This document shows, in pieces, positions 1 to 9,173 of a stretch of 61,964 nucleotides of DNA. Below the pieces are notes generated by a model. It did not search any database, was not told the DNA's origin, and saw only the letters and a program-made list of their open reading frames with translations. The DNA is from JBBSBY01 sp038250835 (GTDB lineage: Bacteria > Desulfobacterota > Desulfomonilia > Desulfomonilales > Desulfomonilaceae), in NCBI GenBank assembly GCA_038250835.1, contig JBBSBY010000009.1, forward strand, positions 1-61,964, in the 5' to 3' direction. How positions within the stretch are numbered: position 1 is the stretch's first letter; the number at the start of each line of letters is the position of its first letter. The position numbers and the translations under genes were made by a program.

Positions 1-408
1 TTCGGGAGCCAATGTATTGTGGTTGCCATAGACGCAAGAAAGAGCCCCAATACTCCGTCAGGATTCGAAATTTCCATTCACGGCGGCAGAACAATGACGG
101 GTGTCGATCTCTTGGAGTGGGCGCAAAAAGCCGAAGAGCTGGGCGCCGGCGAAATTCTACTCACGAGCATGGACGCTGACGGAACTAAGGACGGTTTTGA
201 TATACCTATGACCAGGGCGGTTACGGATATAGTGGGTATACCTGTCATTGCCTCCGGTGGAGCGGGCAAAGCCGAGCATCTCCGAGACGCCGTAACTCTT
301 GCCAACGCCGACGCAGTTCTCGCCGCCTCGATATTCCACTACAGGGAAATACCCATTCTGGAGCTTAAAAAGTATCTCCGGGCTGAAGGCATCCCCGTAA
401 GACTATGA
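1..408 (+). CDS. hisF: Imidazole glycerol phosphate synthase subunit HisF, C-terminal part (gene cut by window edge)
   Basis: The reading frame is open from the first base and gives 135 residues beginning FGSQCIVVAIDA, which is the middle of HisF; the N-terminal half lies outside the window. HisF, fed ammonia by HisH, converts PRFAR to imidazole glycerol phosphate and AICAR in cytoplasmic histidine synthesis. The segment LTSMDADGTKDG carries the catalytic aspartate of the (beta-alpha)8 barrel, and PVIASGGAGK is a phosphate-binding loop. The protein ends normally at EGIPVRL followed by TGA. Nothing follows on the same strand for about 470 bases, so it is probably the last gene of a his cluster to the left. 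Confidence 0.96.
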   Translation, partial: FGSQCIVVAIDARKSPNTPSGFEISIHGGRTMTGVDLLEWAQKAEELGAGEILLTSMDADGTKDGFDIPMTRAVTDIVGIPVIASGGAGKAEHLRDAVTLANADAVLAASIFHYREIPILELKKYLRAEGIPVRL

Positions 409-877
409 TAGGTCCTTTAGCCGGCTGAAGCCATTCGGATTCGGCGCCGGCATTGTTTAGCGCTCCTGCCATTCCTACAGGTTAATCGTTTGCCGATACG
501 GCGGAGCTCCCGACGCCGAGAATTCCTTGACCAGTCGCGCTTCTCGCATAGGATTTCTCGAAAGTTCCGTCGAATAAAGCCTCTGACCGTGGTCCCAGCG
601 AAAGCCTGCGCCCAGATCTTCCTGGATCCAGCTTGCGCCGGCATGACGATGATAAGCTCTGAATGCGCAACGAAGCTTTATAGCTGCAATAATTTGGATA
701 GCCGACCAATAAAGGTATCATCATTATACTCGTGATTACTTTCGGGAATCACTATAGTCAGTCGCCGCCGGTACGGAGCCTAGGGGTTCCTTTTATCGCG
801 TCGCATGCCTATATCTTTGTTGTCCGACCTTGAATAGTATTTAACATCGACTGAGGTAATAAATTTCAAAGAAGTAA
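409..877. other. Intergenic stretch hisF-mutS2
   Basis: No credible gene is seen. Short open frames here belong to repeat sequence. The main content is a MITE-like repeat (546-757), including an inner palindromic part of the widespread 'GGATCCAGCTTGCGCCGG'-type intergenic repeat. The last 100 bases before mutS2 are AT-rich and presumably hold its promoter, but no clear -35/-10 pair stands out. Confidence 0.6.
546..757 (+). repeat. MITE-like intergenic repeat, copy A
   Basis: About 212 bp. The left end GCATAGGATTTCTCGAAAG and the right end CTTTCGGGAATCACTATAG are imperfect inverted repeats of each other. The interior shares long blocks with copy C (GTTCCGTCGAATAAA, CCCAGATCTTCCTGGAT, CTCTGAATGC, CGAAGCTTTAT) and with copy E (AAGCTCTGAATG, TAGCCGAC, ATCATTATAC). 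There is no coding capacity. The TATAG-type ends suggest insertion at TA, as for IS630/Tc1-like non-autonomous elements; this is an inference. Confidence 0.7.
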
Positions 878-3217
878 ATGACTGAAGAAAGTAAATTTAT
901 AGATGACGATTTGAGTGCGCTTGAATTTGAGGGAGTGCTGGCAGAAGTATCGGAACACGCTTTTTCCCGACCTGGTAAGCTGGAAATCATGTCGAGCCGC
1001 CCTGATATTGACCTGGATACCCTTGTAGACAATCTCGAATTGGTCACTCAGTTTAAGGAGTTCGTCTCTATTGCCGGCCCGATAGGTTTTAGCGGCTTAG
1101 TCCCTCTTGAAGGTATTTTCGATAGTATTGAAAACGGGTCGACCATTCTTGATTCTGAAGAAATACTAATAGCGTTGGATTTTCTGGGCATCTCCGATTC
1201 AGTCAAAAATCGGCTCGATCACGTTGATGAAAGATACTCATCCATCCGGGAATTGTCCGAAAATCTTGTATATGTCACGGATCTAAGATCTAAGCTGAAT
1301 CGCATGTTCGATGAGCACGGGGCCGTGCGTCCCACCGCAAGTCGGGCTCTGATGAGTCTACATGAACGAACGGGATCCATGCGCTCAGGAATACGTCGCC
1401 GTTTGGATAAGATCATTCAGGATCGTGATTTATCCCGGATCGTCCAGGAAGATTATGTAACAATGCGTAACGACCGTTACGTCATTCTCCTCAGACCGGA
1501 GTTCAAGGGTTTGCTGGACGGAATAGTCCACGATCACTCGCGAAGCGGGGCTTCGGTATATGTCGAACCATTTAATGTAGTTGAACTCAATAATCAGATC
1601 GCTTCGTTGCTCGACGAGGAGCGTGAAGAAATCCGTAAAATCTTTATTGAAGCCACAAATTACCTACGCGATCACCAAGATATTCTTATCGGCAACTACA
1701 AGGCGCTTGCGCAGGTTGACGCATTGCAGGCTAAGGCGCTCTATGCGTTGGCTGTGGGCGGCGCCTCCCCGATTCTGGTTGAAGCGGGTTTTAAAATACA
1801 AGGTGGACGGCATCCCCTGTTGATTGCTGAAGGTTCGGAAGTGGTTCCCATGGACGTGATCCAGGATCCCATGACAATGGTCACGGTAATAAGCGGCGCA
1901 AACATGGGCGGAAAGACCGTGGCCTTGAAGATAGCGGGATTATTCCCTCTAATGACTAGATGCGGTATTTTACCGCCGGCCGACGAAGGTTTGGAACTTC
2001 AGCCTTTTGCACGGATTATGGCCGACATTGGGGATGATCAAGATATTCGGAGCAAGACCTCAACCTTTTCAGGTCATATGATCCGCATCAAAACTATTGT
2101 GGAGACCGCCTCTGCCGGTAATTTAGTTTTATTGGATGAACTGGGCGGCTCGACTGATCCGGATGAGGGAGCGGCTTTGGCCATGGCTATTATAGACTCT
2201 TTGGTGGCAAAGAAAGTGAGAGTTGTCGTGACGACCCATTTAACGCAATTAAAAGCCTATGCCTTATCAAGACCGTCTGTGAAAAATGTTAGTGTTGAAT
2301 TTCACCCTGTTACTTTGAAGCCGACATTTAAACTCCTATACGATTTGCCCGGTGATTCTCATGCGATAGCTACCGCCGAAAGAATCGGTCTTCCTGAGCA
2401 AATAATTCGAGCCGCGAAATCATTTTTGGATAAATCCGCCGGCGGAAGTTCCCGGTTAATACGAAATTTAAAAGATAAACTAAACGAAGTTGAAGAGGAA
2501 CGAATCCGGGTCGCTCATCAACGTGAAGAGTTAGAAAGGGCCGGTGAACAGCTTGTACGCGATCGGGAACATGACATAAACGAATTTCGAAAAACAGCGC
2601 GTGAGCTGATAGCCAAAGCTCAACGGGATGTAATGGATCTTCAGCAATCCATCAAGAATCGTCGAGAGAAGTTCAAAGCTCCTCCATCGAATGTCACATT
2701 GGACCAAATCAAGAATGAATTGAAAAAGAAATTTGGGGCTTTGGACAAAGCGGACCCGGGTGTTGTGCCCGGCAGTAGGGTATACCTGAATAAATTCGGG
2801 AAAAGCGCCGAAGTAACGGAAGTCTTAGACGGCGGAAGGCTAAGTGTGAGCCTTGGAAGCCTAAATGTGGTGGTGGATGTGGATGATGTCGAAGTAATTT
2901 CCGGCGCCCCTCGACCAAAAACCCCTTTGAAAATTCAACGGACTGGGGTAGATATGTCCCCCACCTCCCCCCAGTGGGAGATCCGGGTCATCGGCAAGAG
3001 AGTGGAAGAGGCTCTGCCTATAGTGGAAAAGGCAATAGATAACGCGCTGCTTGGTGGGCTCAAATCAATTTATATTATCCATGGTAAGGGGACCGGCAGA
3101 CTCAAAAAAGGGATTTGGGAATACTTAGGCGCCCACCGCTTAGTTAAAGGATTCCATTCCGACGAATCTGAAGTCGGCGGCGCGGGCGTAACGGTAGTTG
3201 AGATGGCAACCGACTAA
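878..3217 (+). CDS. mutS2: Endonuclease MutS2 family ATPase
   Basis: A 779-residue MutS2 homologue of normal length. MutS2 does not act in mismatch repair; in other bacteria it limits recombination or resolves stalled, collided ribosomes. Residues 1-300 form the clamp/lever region, GANMGGKT near residue 340 is the Walker A loop, and LVLLDELGGSTDPDEG near 415 is Walker B with the ABC-like signature. Residues 520-620 are a charged coiled coil, and about 700-779 are a Smr domain ending with HGKGTGRLKKGI. The usual LDLRG motif at the start of the Smr domain reads IRVIG, so nuclease activity may be altered. ATG at 878 is chosen because the N-terminus matches the family; the ribosome site is weak. 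It stands alone between hisF and dnaG. Confidence 0.95.
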   Translation: MTEESKFIDDDLSALEFEGVLAEVSEHAFSRPGKLEIMSSRPDIDLDTLVDNLELVTQFKEFVSIAGPIGFSGLVPLEGIFDSIENGSTILDSEEILIALDFLGISDSVKNRLDHVDERYSSIRELSENLVYVTDLRSKLNRMFDEHGAVRPTASRALMSLHERTGSMRSGIRRRLDKIIQDRDLSRIVQEDYVTMRNDRYVILLRPEFKGLLDGIVHDHSRSGASVYVEPFNVVELNNQIASLLDEEREEIRKIFIEATNYLRDHQDILIGNYKALAQVDALQAKALYALAVGGASPILVEAGFKIQGGRHPLLIAEGSEVVPMDVIQDPMTMVTVISGANMGGKTVALKIAGLFPLMTRCGILPPADEGLELQPFARIMADIGDDQDIRSKTSTFSGHMIRIKTIVETASAGNLVLLDELGGSTDPDEGAALAMAIIDSLVAKKVRVVVTTHLTQLKAYALSRPSVKNVSVEFHPVTLKPTFKLLYDLPGDSHAIATAERIGLPEQIIRAAKSFLDKSAGGSSRLIRNLKDKLNEVEEERIRVAHQREELERAGEQLVRDREHDINEFRKTARELIAKAQRDVMDLQQSIKNRREKFKAPPSNVTLDQIKNELKKKFGALDKADPGVVPGSRVYLNKFGKSAEVTEVLDGGRLSVSLGSLNVVVDVDDVEVISGAPRPKTPLKIQRTGVDMSPTSPQWEIRVIGKRVEEALPIVEKAIDNALLGGLKSIYIIHGKGTGRLKKGIWEYLGAHRLVKGFHSDESEVGGAGVTVVEMATD

Positions 3218-3422
3218 ACTCCGGCTCATCCAGGCGAGTTTTTCGAGAACGGTTGAGCAAGGCCGCAGGATTGCATCGAAATGCAGGCTTAATTTACCGC
3301 CTTGTATAGATCGCCGGCGGCAGTGGAAAACGGTCGTGTGAACTAACCGTAAGCGTCGCGGGACCCCTCTGATAACGTCTTTTACAGCTTCTTTTATTTA
3401 AATGATTGTAGTTTTTGGTTAA

Positions 3423-3450
3423 TTGATCTAAATTGCTGTGTTTGTTATAT
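3423..3450 (+). promoter_or_regulatory. Possible sigma-70 promoter of dnaG-rpoD
   Basis: TTGATC (3423-3428) and TTATAT (3445-3450) are separated by 16 bases, 58 bases upstream of the chosen dnaG start. The resulting leader would contain a small GGTTTCAGAACC hairpin and a TCGGG/CCCGA stem. This is pattern matching only. Confidence 0.3.
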
Positions 3451-3507
3451 GAGGGTTTCAGAACCACTCGGGAGCGACTCGAACCCCCGAACCGGCTCAC
3501 TATAAAT

Positions 3508-5256
3508 ATGCGAATATCCGAGAATAAAATTGCGGAGATTGCCGCGGCGGCGGACATAGTCCAAATTATTTCGGACTATGTGAGCTTGAAAAAAGCCGGC
3601 AAGGATTATCGCGGATTGTGTCCTTTCCATGGGGACAAGGACCCCTCGTTCTATGTTTCCCCCCAGAAAGGGATTTTCCATTGCTTTGGATGCGCAGTCG
3701 GAGGCAATGTGTTCAATTTTGTGATGCGGGTTGAAAACGTCACATTTACTGAAGCGGCTCAGATATTGGCTCGCAAGTACGGCGTGACCCTGACTTTTGA
3801 TGAGCGATCCAGGGCCCGCGCGGACGAGCGACAGTTAATCCATCAAGCTCTTGAGCTTGCTCAACAATTTTTCACTGAGAATATCCCGCGAGCCGAATCA
3901 GCCGTCGTTTATCTGGAATCACGAGGTATTTCCCGCCACTGGATTAAGGAACTCGGGATTGGTTTTGCTCCGGATACATGGGAAGGGCTGGCGACATTTT
4001 TTAGGGACAGAGGCGCAGTTTTACGGCATGCGGTTACCGCCGGTCTTTTGAAAATGCGAACTTCAGGAGGGTATTACGATACATTTAGATCACGTATTAC
4101 GATTCCAATTCGCGACTTAAGTGGACGAATTGTAGCCTTTGGCGGTCGCATTTTTGGAGATGGCGATCCCAAGTACCTCAATTCACCGGAATCTTTGGTG
4201 TTTCGCAAGAAAAACATTCTTTTTGGCCTGGATTCAGCCAGAGAGGCAATCCGCAGCACCGGGACCGTGAGCATAGTTGAAGGTTATTTCGATCAGATAG
4301 CCTTACGAATTCGTGGAATCGAAAACGTCGCCGCCACGCTGGGCACCGCCCTCGGAGCGGATCAAATCCGATTGCTCAAACGTTTTACAACAAACATCGT
4401 GACCATCTTTGACGGAGATGAAGCAGGATTGCGCGCCGTCAAACGCAGTATTCCGTTGTTCCTTGCAGAGGGAATTGAGCCGCGGTGCCTTATCCTAACC
4501 GATGATAAAGATCCTGATGAAGCTGTGCGACGCGTGGGCGCTGATGAATTTAACAATTGGATAACTGGAGCGCGTCCAGGAATGGATTACTTATTGGGCC
4601 TTTTGGCGAAGAATTTCAACCTAAATAGCATGGAGGGGAGAAATTCTGCGCTTGAAGAGTGCATTCCTTCACTGCGAGAGATTGCCGATTCGAAAGAGCG
4701 CGATTATGTTATTGAAAGATTCTCTTCGACCCTGAAAATACGTGAAGATCGGTTGAGAAGATTAATTTCCGGAGCTACCACTTTTAGTAGAAAGAAAGCG
4801 GAATCACGGAAGACCTTGTTTGATTTTCCTGCCGACGAAAGAAACATAGTCAGGGGAATGCTGTTAAGAGAAGGCTTTATTGACAGGGTTATTGAAAGCG
4901 GTCTGCTCAAAGATATTACCGATCCTATCCTTAGCAGGATAGCCGGATTAATGGTCCAATTCTATCAGGATACCGGATCATTCGATCCCATGGCTTTCTC
5001 GTATTCTTTGGAAGACGCCAACCTGTCTTCGATAATTGCCGCATGGCTCAACCCTCGACCTGAGGAAGATGATTTGCGCCCCGATGTGGATGGTGATCTA
5101 GCCTTGGATGATTCCCTGGATAGTCTCAGGTCTAAGAAATTGCAAAAGCGCAAAGCAGAGATTCAAGAATGTATGAAAACATCCGCCCCCGGCGGGGAGG
5201 AATTCAATTCTCTTGCGAGGGAATTATGGGTGATAGGTCAACATCTCAGGAAATGA
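3508..5256 (+). CDS. dnaG: DNA primase DnaG
   Basis: A 582-residue primase that makes the RNA primers for replication. The N-terminal zinc finger has ligands C38, H41, C59 and C62 (LCPFHGDKDPS ... HCFGCAVGG). The TOPRIM catalytic core shows SIVEGYFD around residue 255 and FDGDEAG around 300, followed by DDKDPDEAV. The C-terminal third is the variable DnaB-binding region. The open frame reaches back to 3433, but the residues before MRISENKIAEI look like translated non-coding sequence, so ATG 3508 is used; its ribosome site is weak. rpoD follows 127 bases downstream, the classical macromolecular-synthesis arrangement without rpsU in front. Confidence 0.95.
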   Translation: MRISENKIAEIAAAADIVQIISDYVSLKKAGKDYRGLCPFHGDKDPSFYVSPQKGIFHCFGCAVGGNVFNFVMRVENVTFTEAAQILARKYGVTLTFDERSRARADERQLIHQALELAQQFFTENIPRAESAVVYLESRGISRHWIKELGIGFAPDTWEGLATFFRDRGAVLRHAVTAGLLKMRTSGGYYDTFRSRITIPIRDLSGRIVAFGGRIFGDGDPKYLNSPESLVFRKKNILFGLDSAREAIRSTGTVSIVEGYFDQIALRIRGIENVAATLGTALGADQIRLLKRFTTNIVTIFDGDEAGLRAVKRSIPLFLAEGIEPRCLILTDDKDPDEAVRRVGADEFNNWITGARPGMDYLLGLLAKNFNLNSMEGRNSALEECIPSLREIADSKERDYVIERFSSTLKIREDRLRRLISGATTFSRKKAESRKTLFDFPADERNIVRGMLLREGFIDRVIESGLLKDITDPILSRIAGLMVQFYQDTGSFDPMAFSYSLEDANLSSIIAAWLNPRPEEDDLRPDVDGDLALDDSLDSLRSKKLQKRKAEIQECMKTSAPGGEEFNSLARELWVIGQHLRK

Positions 5257-5383
5257 CCTAACCAACGGAAACATATGGACGCCATCATTTCAGCTTCTTG
5301 GTTACCCTCTTGAAGCTCTGTCGTAAGGCTCGGACAACGCGCCGATAAACTGACACCACATCTAGCAAGGAGAAGTCCTTTAA

Positions 5384-7159
5384 ATGGGTGAAGCAAAAAA
5401 TAAAGTGGATTTCAAGGATTTGTTTGATCTAGCTCGGTCTAAGAAATACCTTACCTATGATGAAATTAACGAAGCAATGCCGACGAATGTCGTCGGGGAA
5501 GCTCAAATAGATGAGCTTCTCATGAAAATGATGACTGATTTCGATGTCGAGCTTGTCTCTTCGGACAAAAAGATTCCCGTCGCTGAGAAAAAAGCGCAAA
5601 AAGCCGAAAACGAGAAAGCTGAAGAAGATGAAGAAGAAGAAATAGCCGCAGATCCGGACTCGGTGATCAGGGGCAACGATCCCGTCAAAATGTACCTTCA
5701 TGAAATGGGCTGCGTCTCACTTTTAACTCGGGAAGGCGAGGTTGAAATCGCCAAAAGGATCGAATTGGGTGAGCAGCAGGTTTTCAGCGTAATAATCGGC
5801 TGTCCCGTTACAATTAAAGAGGTTTTGGCTTTAGGGGACAAACTTGAGAAGGGAACAATCAGGCTGAAAGAGGTTGTGCGCGGTTTTGAAGAAGAGGACA
5901 TGGAAGCCGATGATTCAACCCATGTGGAAAGAGTGCTCAAGTTTATTGAAGAAATGAAAGAGCACGATCTGAAGATTCAGGCGCTTGAAGTAAAGCGTCG
6001 CGCCGGCATCCAAGAGATGAACGCCAAAGCTGTGGATCAGCTCGAAAAAGAGATAGCGATTTACAGAGAAAAAATCGTGTGGTGTCTCCGCAATATTAAT
6101 CTCAACAGCAACATGATTGATCATATAGCAGGCAAGCTCAAATTTTTAGTACAAAAACTGGAAAATGCGCAAGACGAGCTGAAGACTGTGGAGTATGAAC
6201 TAAAAATGCCCTGCGATGAAGCTCAGGACCACCTGGACGTTTTAGTCAAGATGATTGAAGAAAAGAAGTCCATAAAGAAACTCACCAGCTTCTCCCCTCA
6301 GAAAATCCTCGATTTAGAGAGAAAAATCGAAAACGGTTTAAAGAAAATATCGAAGTTAAGATCCGACGCCGGTATGGATGAGGATAATCTGAAAGCCGCT
6401 TTATCGCGGTGCCAGGAAGGCGAGTATCTGGCCAAGAGAGCCAAGAGCGAGTTGGTTCAAGCCAATTTGCGATTGGTCGTCAGCATAGCCAAGAAGTACA
6501 CAAATCGTGGCCTTCAGTTCCTGGACTTGATCCAAGAGGGTAATATCGGTTTAATGAAGGCCGTCGACAAGTTCGAATATCAACGAGGATATAAATTCAG
6601 CACTTATGCCACATGGTGGATCAGGCAAGCCATCACAAGGGCTATCGCGGATCAGGCAAGGACAATCCGTATTCCCGTACACATGATCGAAACCATTAAC
6701 AAACTTATAAGGACTTCAAGGTATCTTGTTCAGGAATATGGACGGGAACCTACACCCGAGGAAATCGCGGATAAAATGGAATTTCCACTCGAAAAAGTAC
6801 GAAAAGTGCTAAAGATTGCCAAGGAGCCCATCTCACTTGAAACTCCCATCGGAGAGGAAGAGGACAGCCATTTGGGGGATTTCATTGAGGATAAGAAGAT
6901 TTTATCGCCTTCGGACGCCGTGGTTGGCATGAGCTTAACGGAACAAACCCGAAAGGTTCTTGCCACATTGACTCCCAGAGAAGAAAAAGTCCTCAGGATG
7001 CGTTTCGGTATTGGTGAGCGGGCGGACCATACCCTTGAAGAAGTCGGCCAGGACTTTGATGTTACCCGCGAACGTATTCGCCAAATCGAAGCCAAAGCAT
7101 TAAAGAAATTGAGGCATCCTTCGCGGAGCAAACGCTTGAGACCCTTTATTGAAGGATGA
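5384..7159 (+). CDS. rpoD: RNA polymerase primary sigma factor RpoD (sigma-70)
   Basis: A 591-residue housekeeping sigma factor. Region 1.1 covers about residues 5-80 and is followed by an acidic Lys/Glu-rich linker. Region 1.2 follows (DPVKMYLHEMG). A coiled-coil-rich non-conserved region lies between about 130 and 350. Region 2 starts near 354, with NLRLVVSIAKKYTNRGLQF and the -10 recognition segment FSTYATWWIRQAI; region 3 includes PVHMIETINKL. Region 4 ends with the helix-turn-helix VTRERIRQIEAKALKKLR for -35 contact. A clear AAGGAG site lies 14 bases before the ATG. A hairpin terminator follows at 7218. Confidence 0.97.
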   Translation: MGEAKNKVDFKDLFDLARSKKYLTYDEINEAMPTNVVGEAQIDELLMKMMTDFDVELVSSDKKIPVAEKKAQKAENEKAEEDEEEEIAADPDSVIRGNDPVKMYLHEMGCVSLLTREGEVEIAKRIELGEQQVFSVIIGCPVTIKEVLALGDKLEKGTIRLKEVVRGFEEEDMEADDSTHVERVLKFIEEMKEHDLKIQALEVKRRAGIQEMNAKAVDQLEKEIAIYREKIVWCLRNINLNSNMIDHIAGKLKFLVQKLENAQDELKTVEYELKMPCDEAQDHLDVLVKMIEEKKSIKKLTSFSPQKILDLERKIENGLKKISKLRSDAGMDEDNLKAALSRCQEGEYLAKRAKSELVQANLRLVVSIAKKYTNRGLQFLDLIQEGNIGLMKAVDKFEYQRGYKFSTYATWWIRQAITRAIADQARTIRIPVHMIETINKLIRTSRYLVQEYGREPTPEEIADKMEFPLEKVRKVLKIAKEPISLETPIGEEEDSHLGDFIEDKKILSPSDAVVGMSLTEQTRKVLATLTPREEKVLRMRFGIGERADHTLEEVGQDFDVTRERIRQIEAKALKKLRHPSRSKRLRPFIEG

Positions 7160-7217
7160 CGATTTCACGCTGATGCGAAAGAATCGTTTCAAATCATAAT
7201 TGGTGGCGAATGAACAT

Positions 7218-7247
7218 GGCGCAGCCTTTGGGTTGCGCCTTCGTTTT
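7218..7247 (+). terminator. Rho-independent terminator after rpoD
   Basis: The stem GGCGCAGCC/GGTTGCGCC (one G-T pair) with a TTTG loop is followed by TTCGTTTT. Confidence 0.6.
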
Positions 7248-7266
7248 GCGCAAGTGAGGATTTATG

Positions 7267-7466
7267 TATAGCTAAAGGGTTTCTCGAAAGTTCCGCGACG
7301 ATCGCTCCACTTCCGTCCTCCCGGCGTAAGCCGGGAACCAGATCCCCTGGATACCGGCTTACGCCGGTATGAGGTTGCTAAAAAGAATCTCTGGTTATGA
7401 TTTAACCATCGCTGGATGTCGAAGAAATTCATTGTATGTAATCCGTGATTACTTTTGAGAATTTTT
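7267..7466 (+). repeat. MITE-like intergenic repeat, copy B
   Basis: About 200 bp. Left end TATAGCTAAAGGGTTTCTCG followed by AAAGTTCC; right end GTGATTACTTTTGAGAATTT. The middle holds a strong palindromic unit with CCGGCGTAAGCCGGGAACC and its partner GGATACCGGCTTACGCCGG, a type of repeat scattered in many proteobacterial genomes. The 3' half differs from copies A and C. Confidence 0.6.
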
Positions 7467-7521
7467 TTAATCTCAAAACTACACATGAAATGATAAAGCC
7501 AACTTTTTGTTCGAGGTTCTC

Positions 7522-9024
7522 ATGCGAAAAATCGGATTCACCGCTCTTTTTACCTTTTTGTGTTTCCTGCCGGCATTCGGCGAAGCGCAGCTTTGCCCAA
7601 ACATCGACACTCAAGTGTTAAGGGTTTATTGCTCAAAAGATTCGGCTTATTATCACAAGCCATGGAAAAGCCCGGATTTTAGCAACACAAGAGGCAGCGC
7701 CTTCTTTTTCAAGGATGAGATCAACTTTCCCGGCGCTTCAGGCCTTATCCTAACCAATGCTCATGCAGTCTCCCTTGCCCAGAGCATTCGAGTCTCAAAC
7801 GGCAAAGAAAAACGCCAGTACAAGGTCAAACTTGTGGGTATCTGCAATACCGCTGATTTCGCGGTCCTCAAGATGGAGGATGAAGAAATTGCCGTGTACG
7901 AACGAAGGAATGGCCCTATAATCCCACTGGAGCTTGGAGACAGCGACAAGCTTCGCGTGGGAGATAAAGTCATGGGCTGGGGCTATCCCCTTGGCGGTGA
8001 GGGAATCAGCAAATCCGAGCAAGGGGAAATCAGCAGAATAGAAGTGGCCTCTTACGCCCACTCGCACGAGCAGTGGCTGATGGTCCAGGCGTCCTTACAA
8101 CAGAATCGTGGAAACTCCGGAGGGCCGGTCCTTAAAGAAGACAAAGTGGTGGGAATTTCTTTCCAAGGCATGAGAACCACGGATCGGATCAATTATTTTA
8201 TTCCGATTAATCTAGTTAAGCGCATCATTCCACTGCTGGATAAACAAGAGCTTATCCCCAGATGGCGTTATAAAATTCAATTTATGTTTCCACGTTTAAA
8301 GGACTACTACGGGTTGGAACCGGATCAAGGGGGGATATTGCTGGATAGGATTATTCCAGACGGCGGACCTTACAAATTCGGTCTGCGGGATAATGACATA
8401 CTAACCGCCATAGACGCGCACGACATAGATAGTTATGGGGAAATCTTCCTGGATTCATTGCAACAAAAAGTATTCTTCATGGAAATAATCAACCGAAAAA
8501 AGGTTGGGGATCACCTTGCAATCAATGTTATTCGTGACGGCGCCCCAATGAAGGTGGAAGGTGAAGTTACACAGGGGTTACCACGGCTGGTTCCAAAAGT
8601 TTTCACAAAGGCAAATTACCTCATATTCAGCGGAATCGGCCTGGTTGAACTGACCCTGAACAGCATCGAGAATCTGGATAAGATCGGCGCAGTGTTTCGA
8701 GCCAAATATTACGATCAATTCCCCAAAGTCCCATACCAAAAAATAGTCGTCATATCCGAAATCTTTCCGGAATACGGCTTAATTGAATCAGGTTCTTTTT
8801 TGAAAAGAGTCACTAAACTCAATGGAAAAGAGATAATCAATATTGTTCATTTATACGGATTAATAGAAGATCTTAAAAAGTCCGGCGCCAAAAAGGCATT
8901 GCTGGAATTGACGGATAAGTCTCGCCTCCCTATTGATATTGAGAACCATTCGGTAATAGATTCCGAAGTTCGGACGAAGTACGGCATCTTGAATATGAGA
9001 ACTCCCGGCGGATTCTCGTATTAG
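7522..9024 (+). CDS. Exported trypsin-like serine protease, Deg9/DegP-like, with PDZ domain
   Basis: A 500-residue protein with a signal peptide (MRKIGFTALFTFLCFLPAFG, cut near AFGEAQ), so it is likely periplasmic. The catalytic triad is complete: H81 in LTNAHAV, D112 in NTADFAVL and S199 in NRGNSGGP. A PDZ domain follows at about residues 255-360 (GGILLDRIIPDGGPYKFGL). The last 140 residues resemble the degenerate second PDZ-like region of plant Deg9 proteases rather than bacterial DegP. TTG 7507 is possible, but ATG 7522 with GAGG six bases upstream fits the signal peptide better. It probably degrades or refolds damaged envelope proteins. It has no operon partner. Confidence 0.85.
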   Translation: MRKIGFTALFTFLCFLPAFGEAQLCPNIDTQVLRVYCSKDSAYYHKPWKSPDFSNTRGSAFFFKDEINFPGASGLILTNAHAVSLAQSIRVSNGKEKRQYKVKLVGICNTADFAVLKMEDEEIAVYERRNGPIIPLELGDSDKLRVGDKVMGWGYPLGGEGISKSEQGEISRIEVASYAHSHEQWLMVQASLQQNRGNSGGPVLKEDKVVGISFQGMRTTDRINYFIPINLVKRIIPLLDKQELIPRWRYKIQFMFPRLKDYYGLEPDQGGILLDRIIPDGGPYKFGLRDNDILTAIDAHDIDSYGEIFLDSLQQKVFFMEIINRKKVGDHLAINVIRDGAPMKVEGEVTQGLPRLVPKVFTKANYLIFSGIGLVELTLNSIENLDKIGAVFRAKYYDQFPKVPYQKIVVISEIFPEYGLIESGSFLKRVTKLNGKEIINIVHLYGLIEDLKKSGAKKALLELTDKSRLPIDIENHSVIDSEVRTKYGILNMRTPGGFSY

Positions 9025-9173
9025 AGCCGATGAGTTTTCGATGAACAATGGTTTAATTCGCTGGTCATATGATAAAGACGATTTAGATTCAAAGATTAAT
9101 TATTGCTGTAAACATTTTGACGTTCCGCTGAAGTTATGCGCCGATGCTGCAAATTATTGGAAAGCTGGTAACA

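Larger units (their letters stand above)
7160..7521. other. Intergenic stretch rpoD-protease
   Basis: Contains the rpoD terminator (7218-7247) and MITE-like copy B (7267-7466). The 55 bases before the protease start are AT-rich; no further gene is seen. Confidence 0.6.

Noticed and set aside
417..644. Minus-strand frame beginning MPAQAG
   Set aside because: This peptide is a translation of the palindromic part of an intergenic repeat, a common false gene.
3433..3507. N-terminal extension of DnaG from ATG 3433
   Set aside because: The added residues are not primase-like and overlap the candidate promoter; the family starts at MRISENKIAEI (3508).
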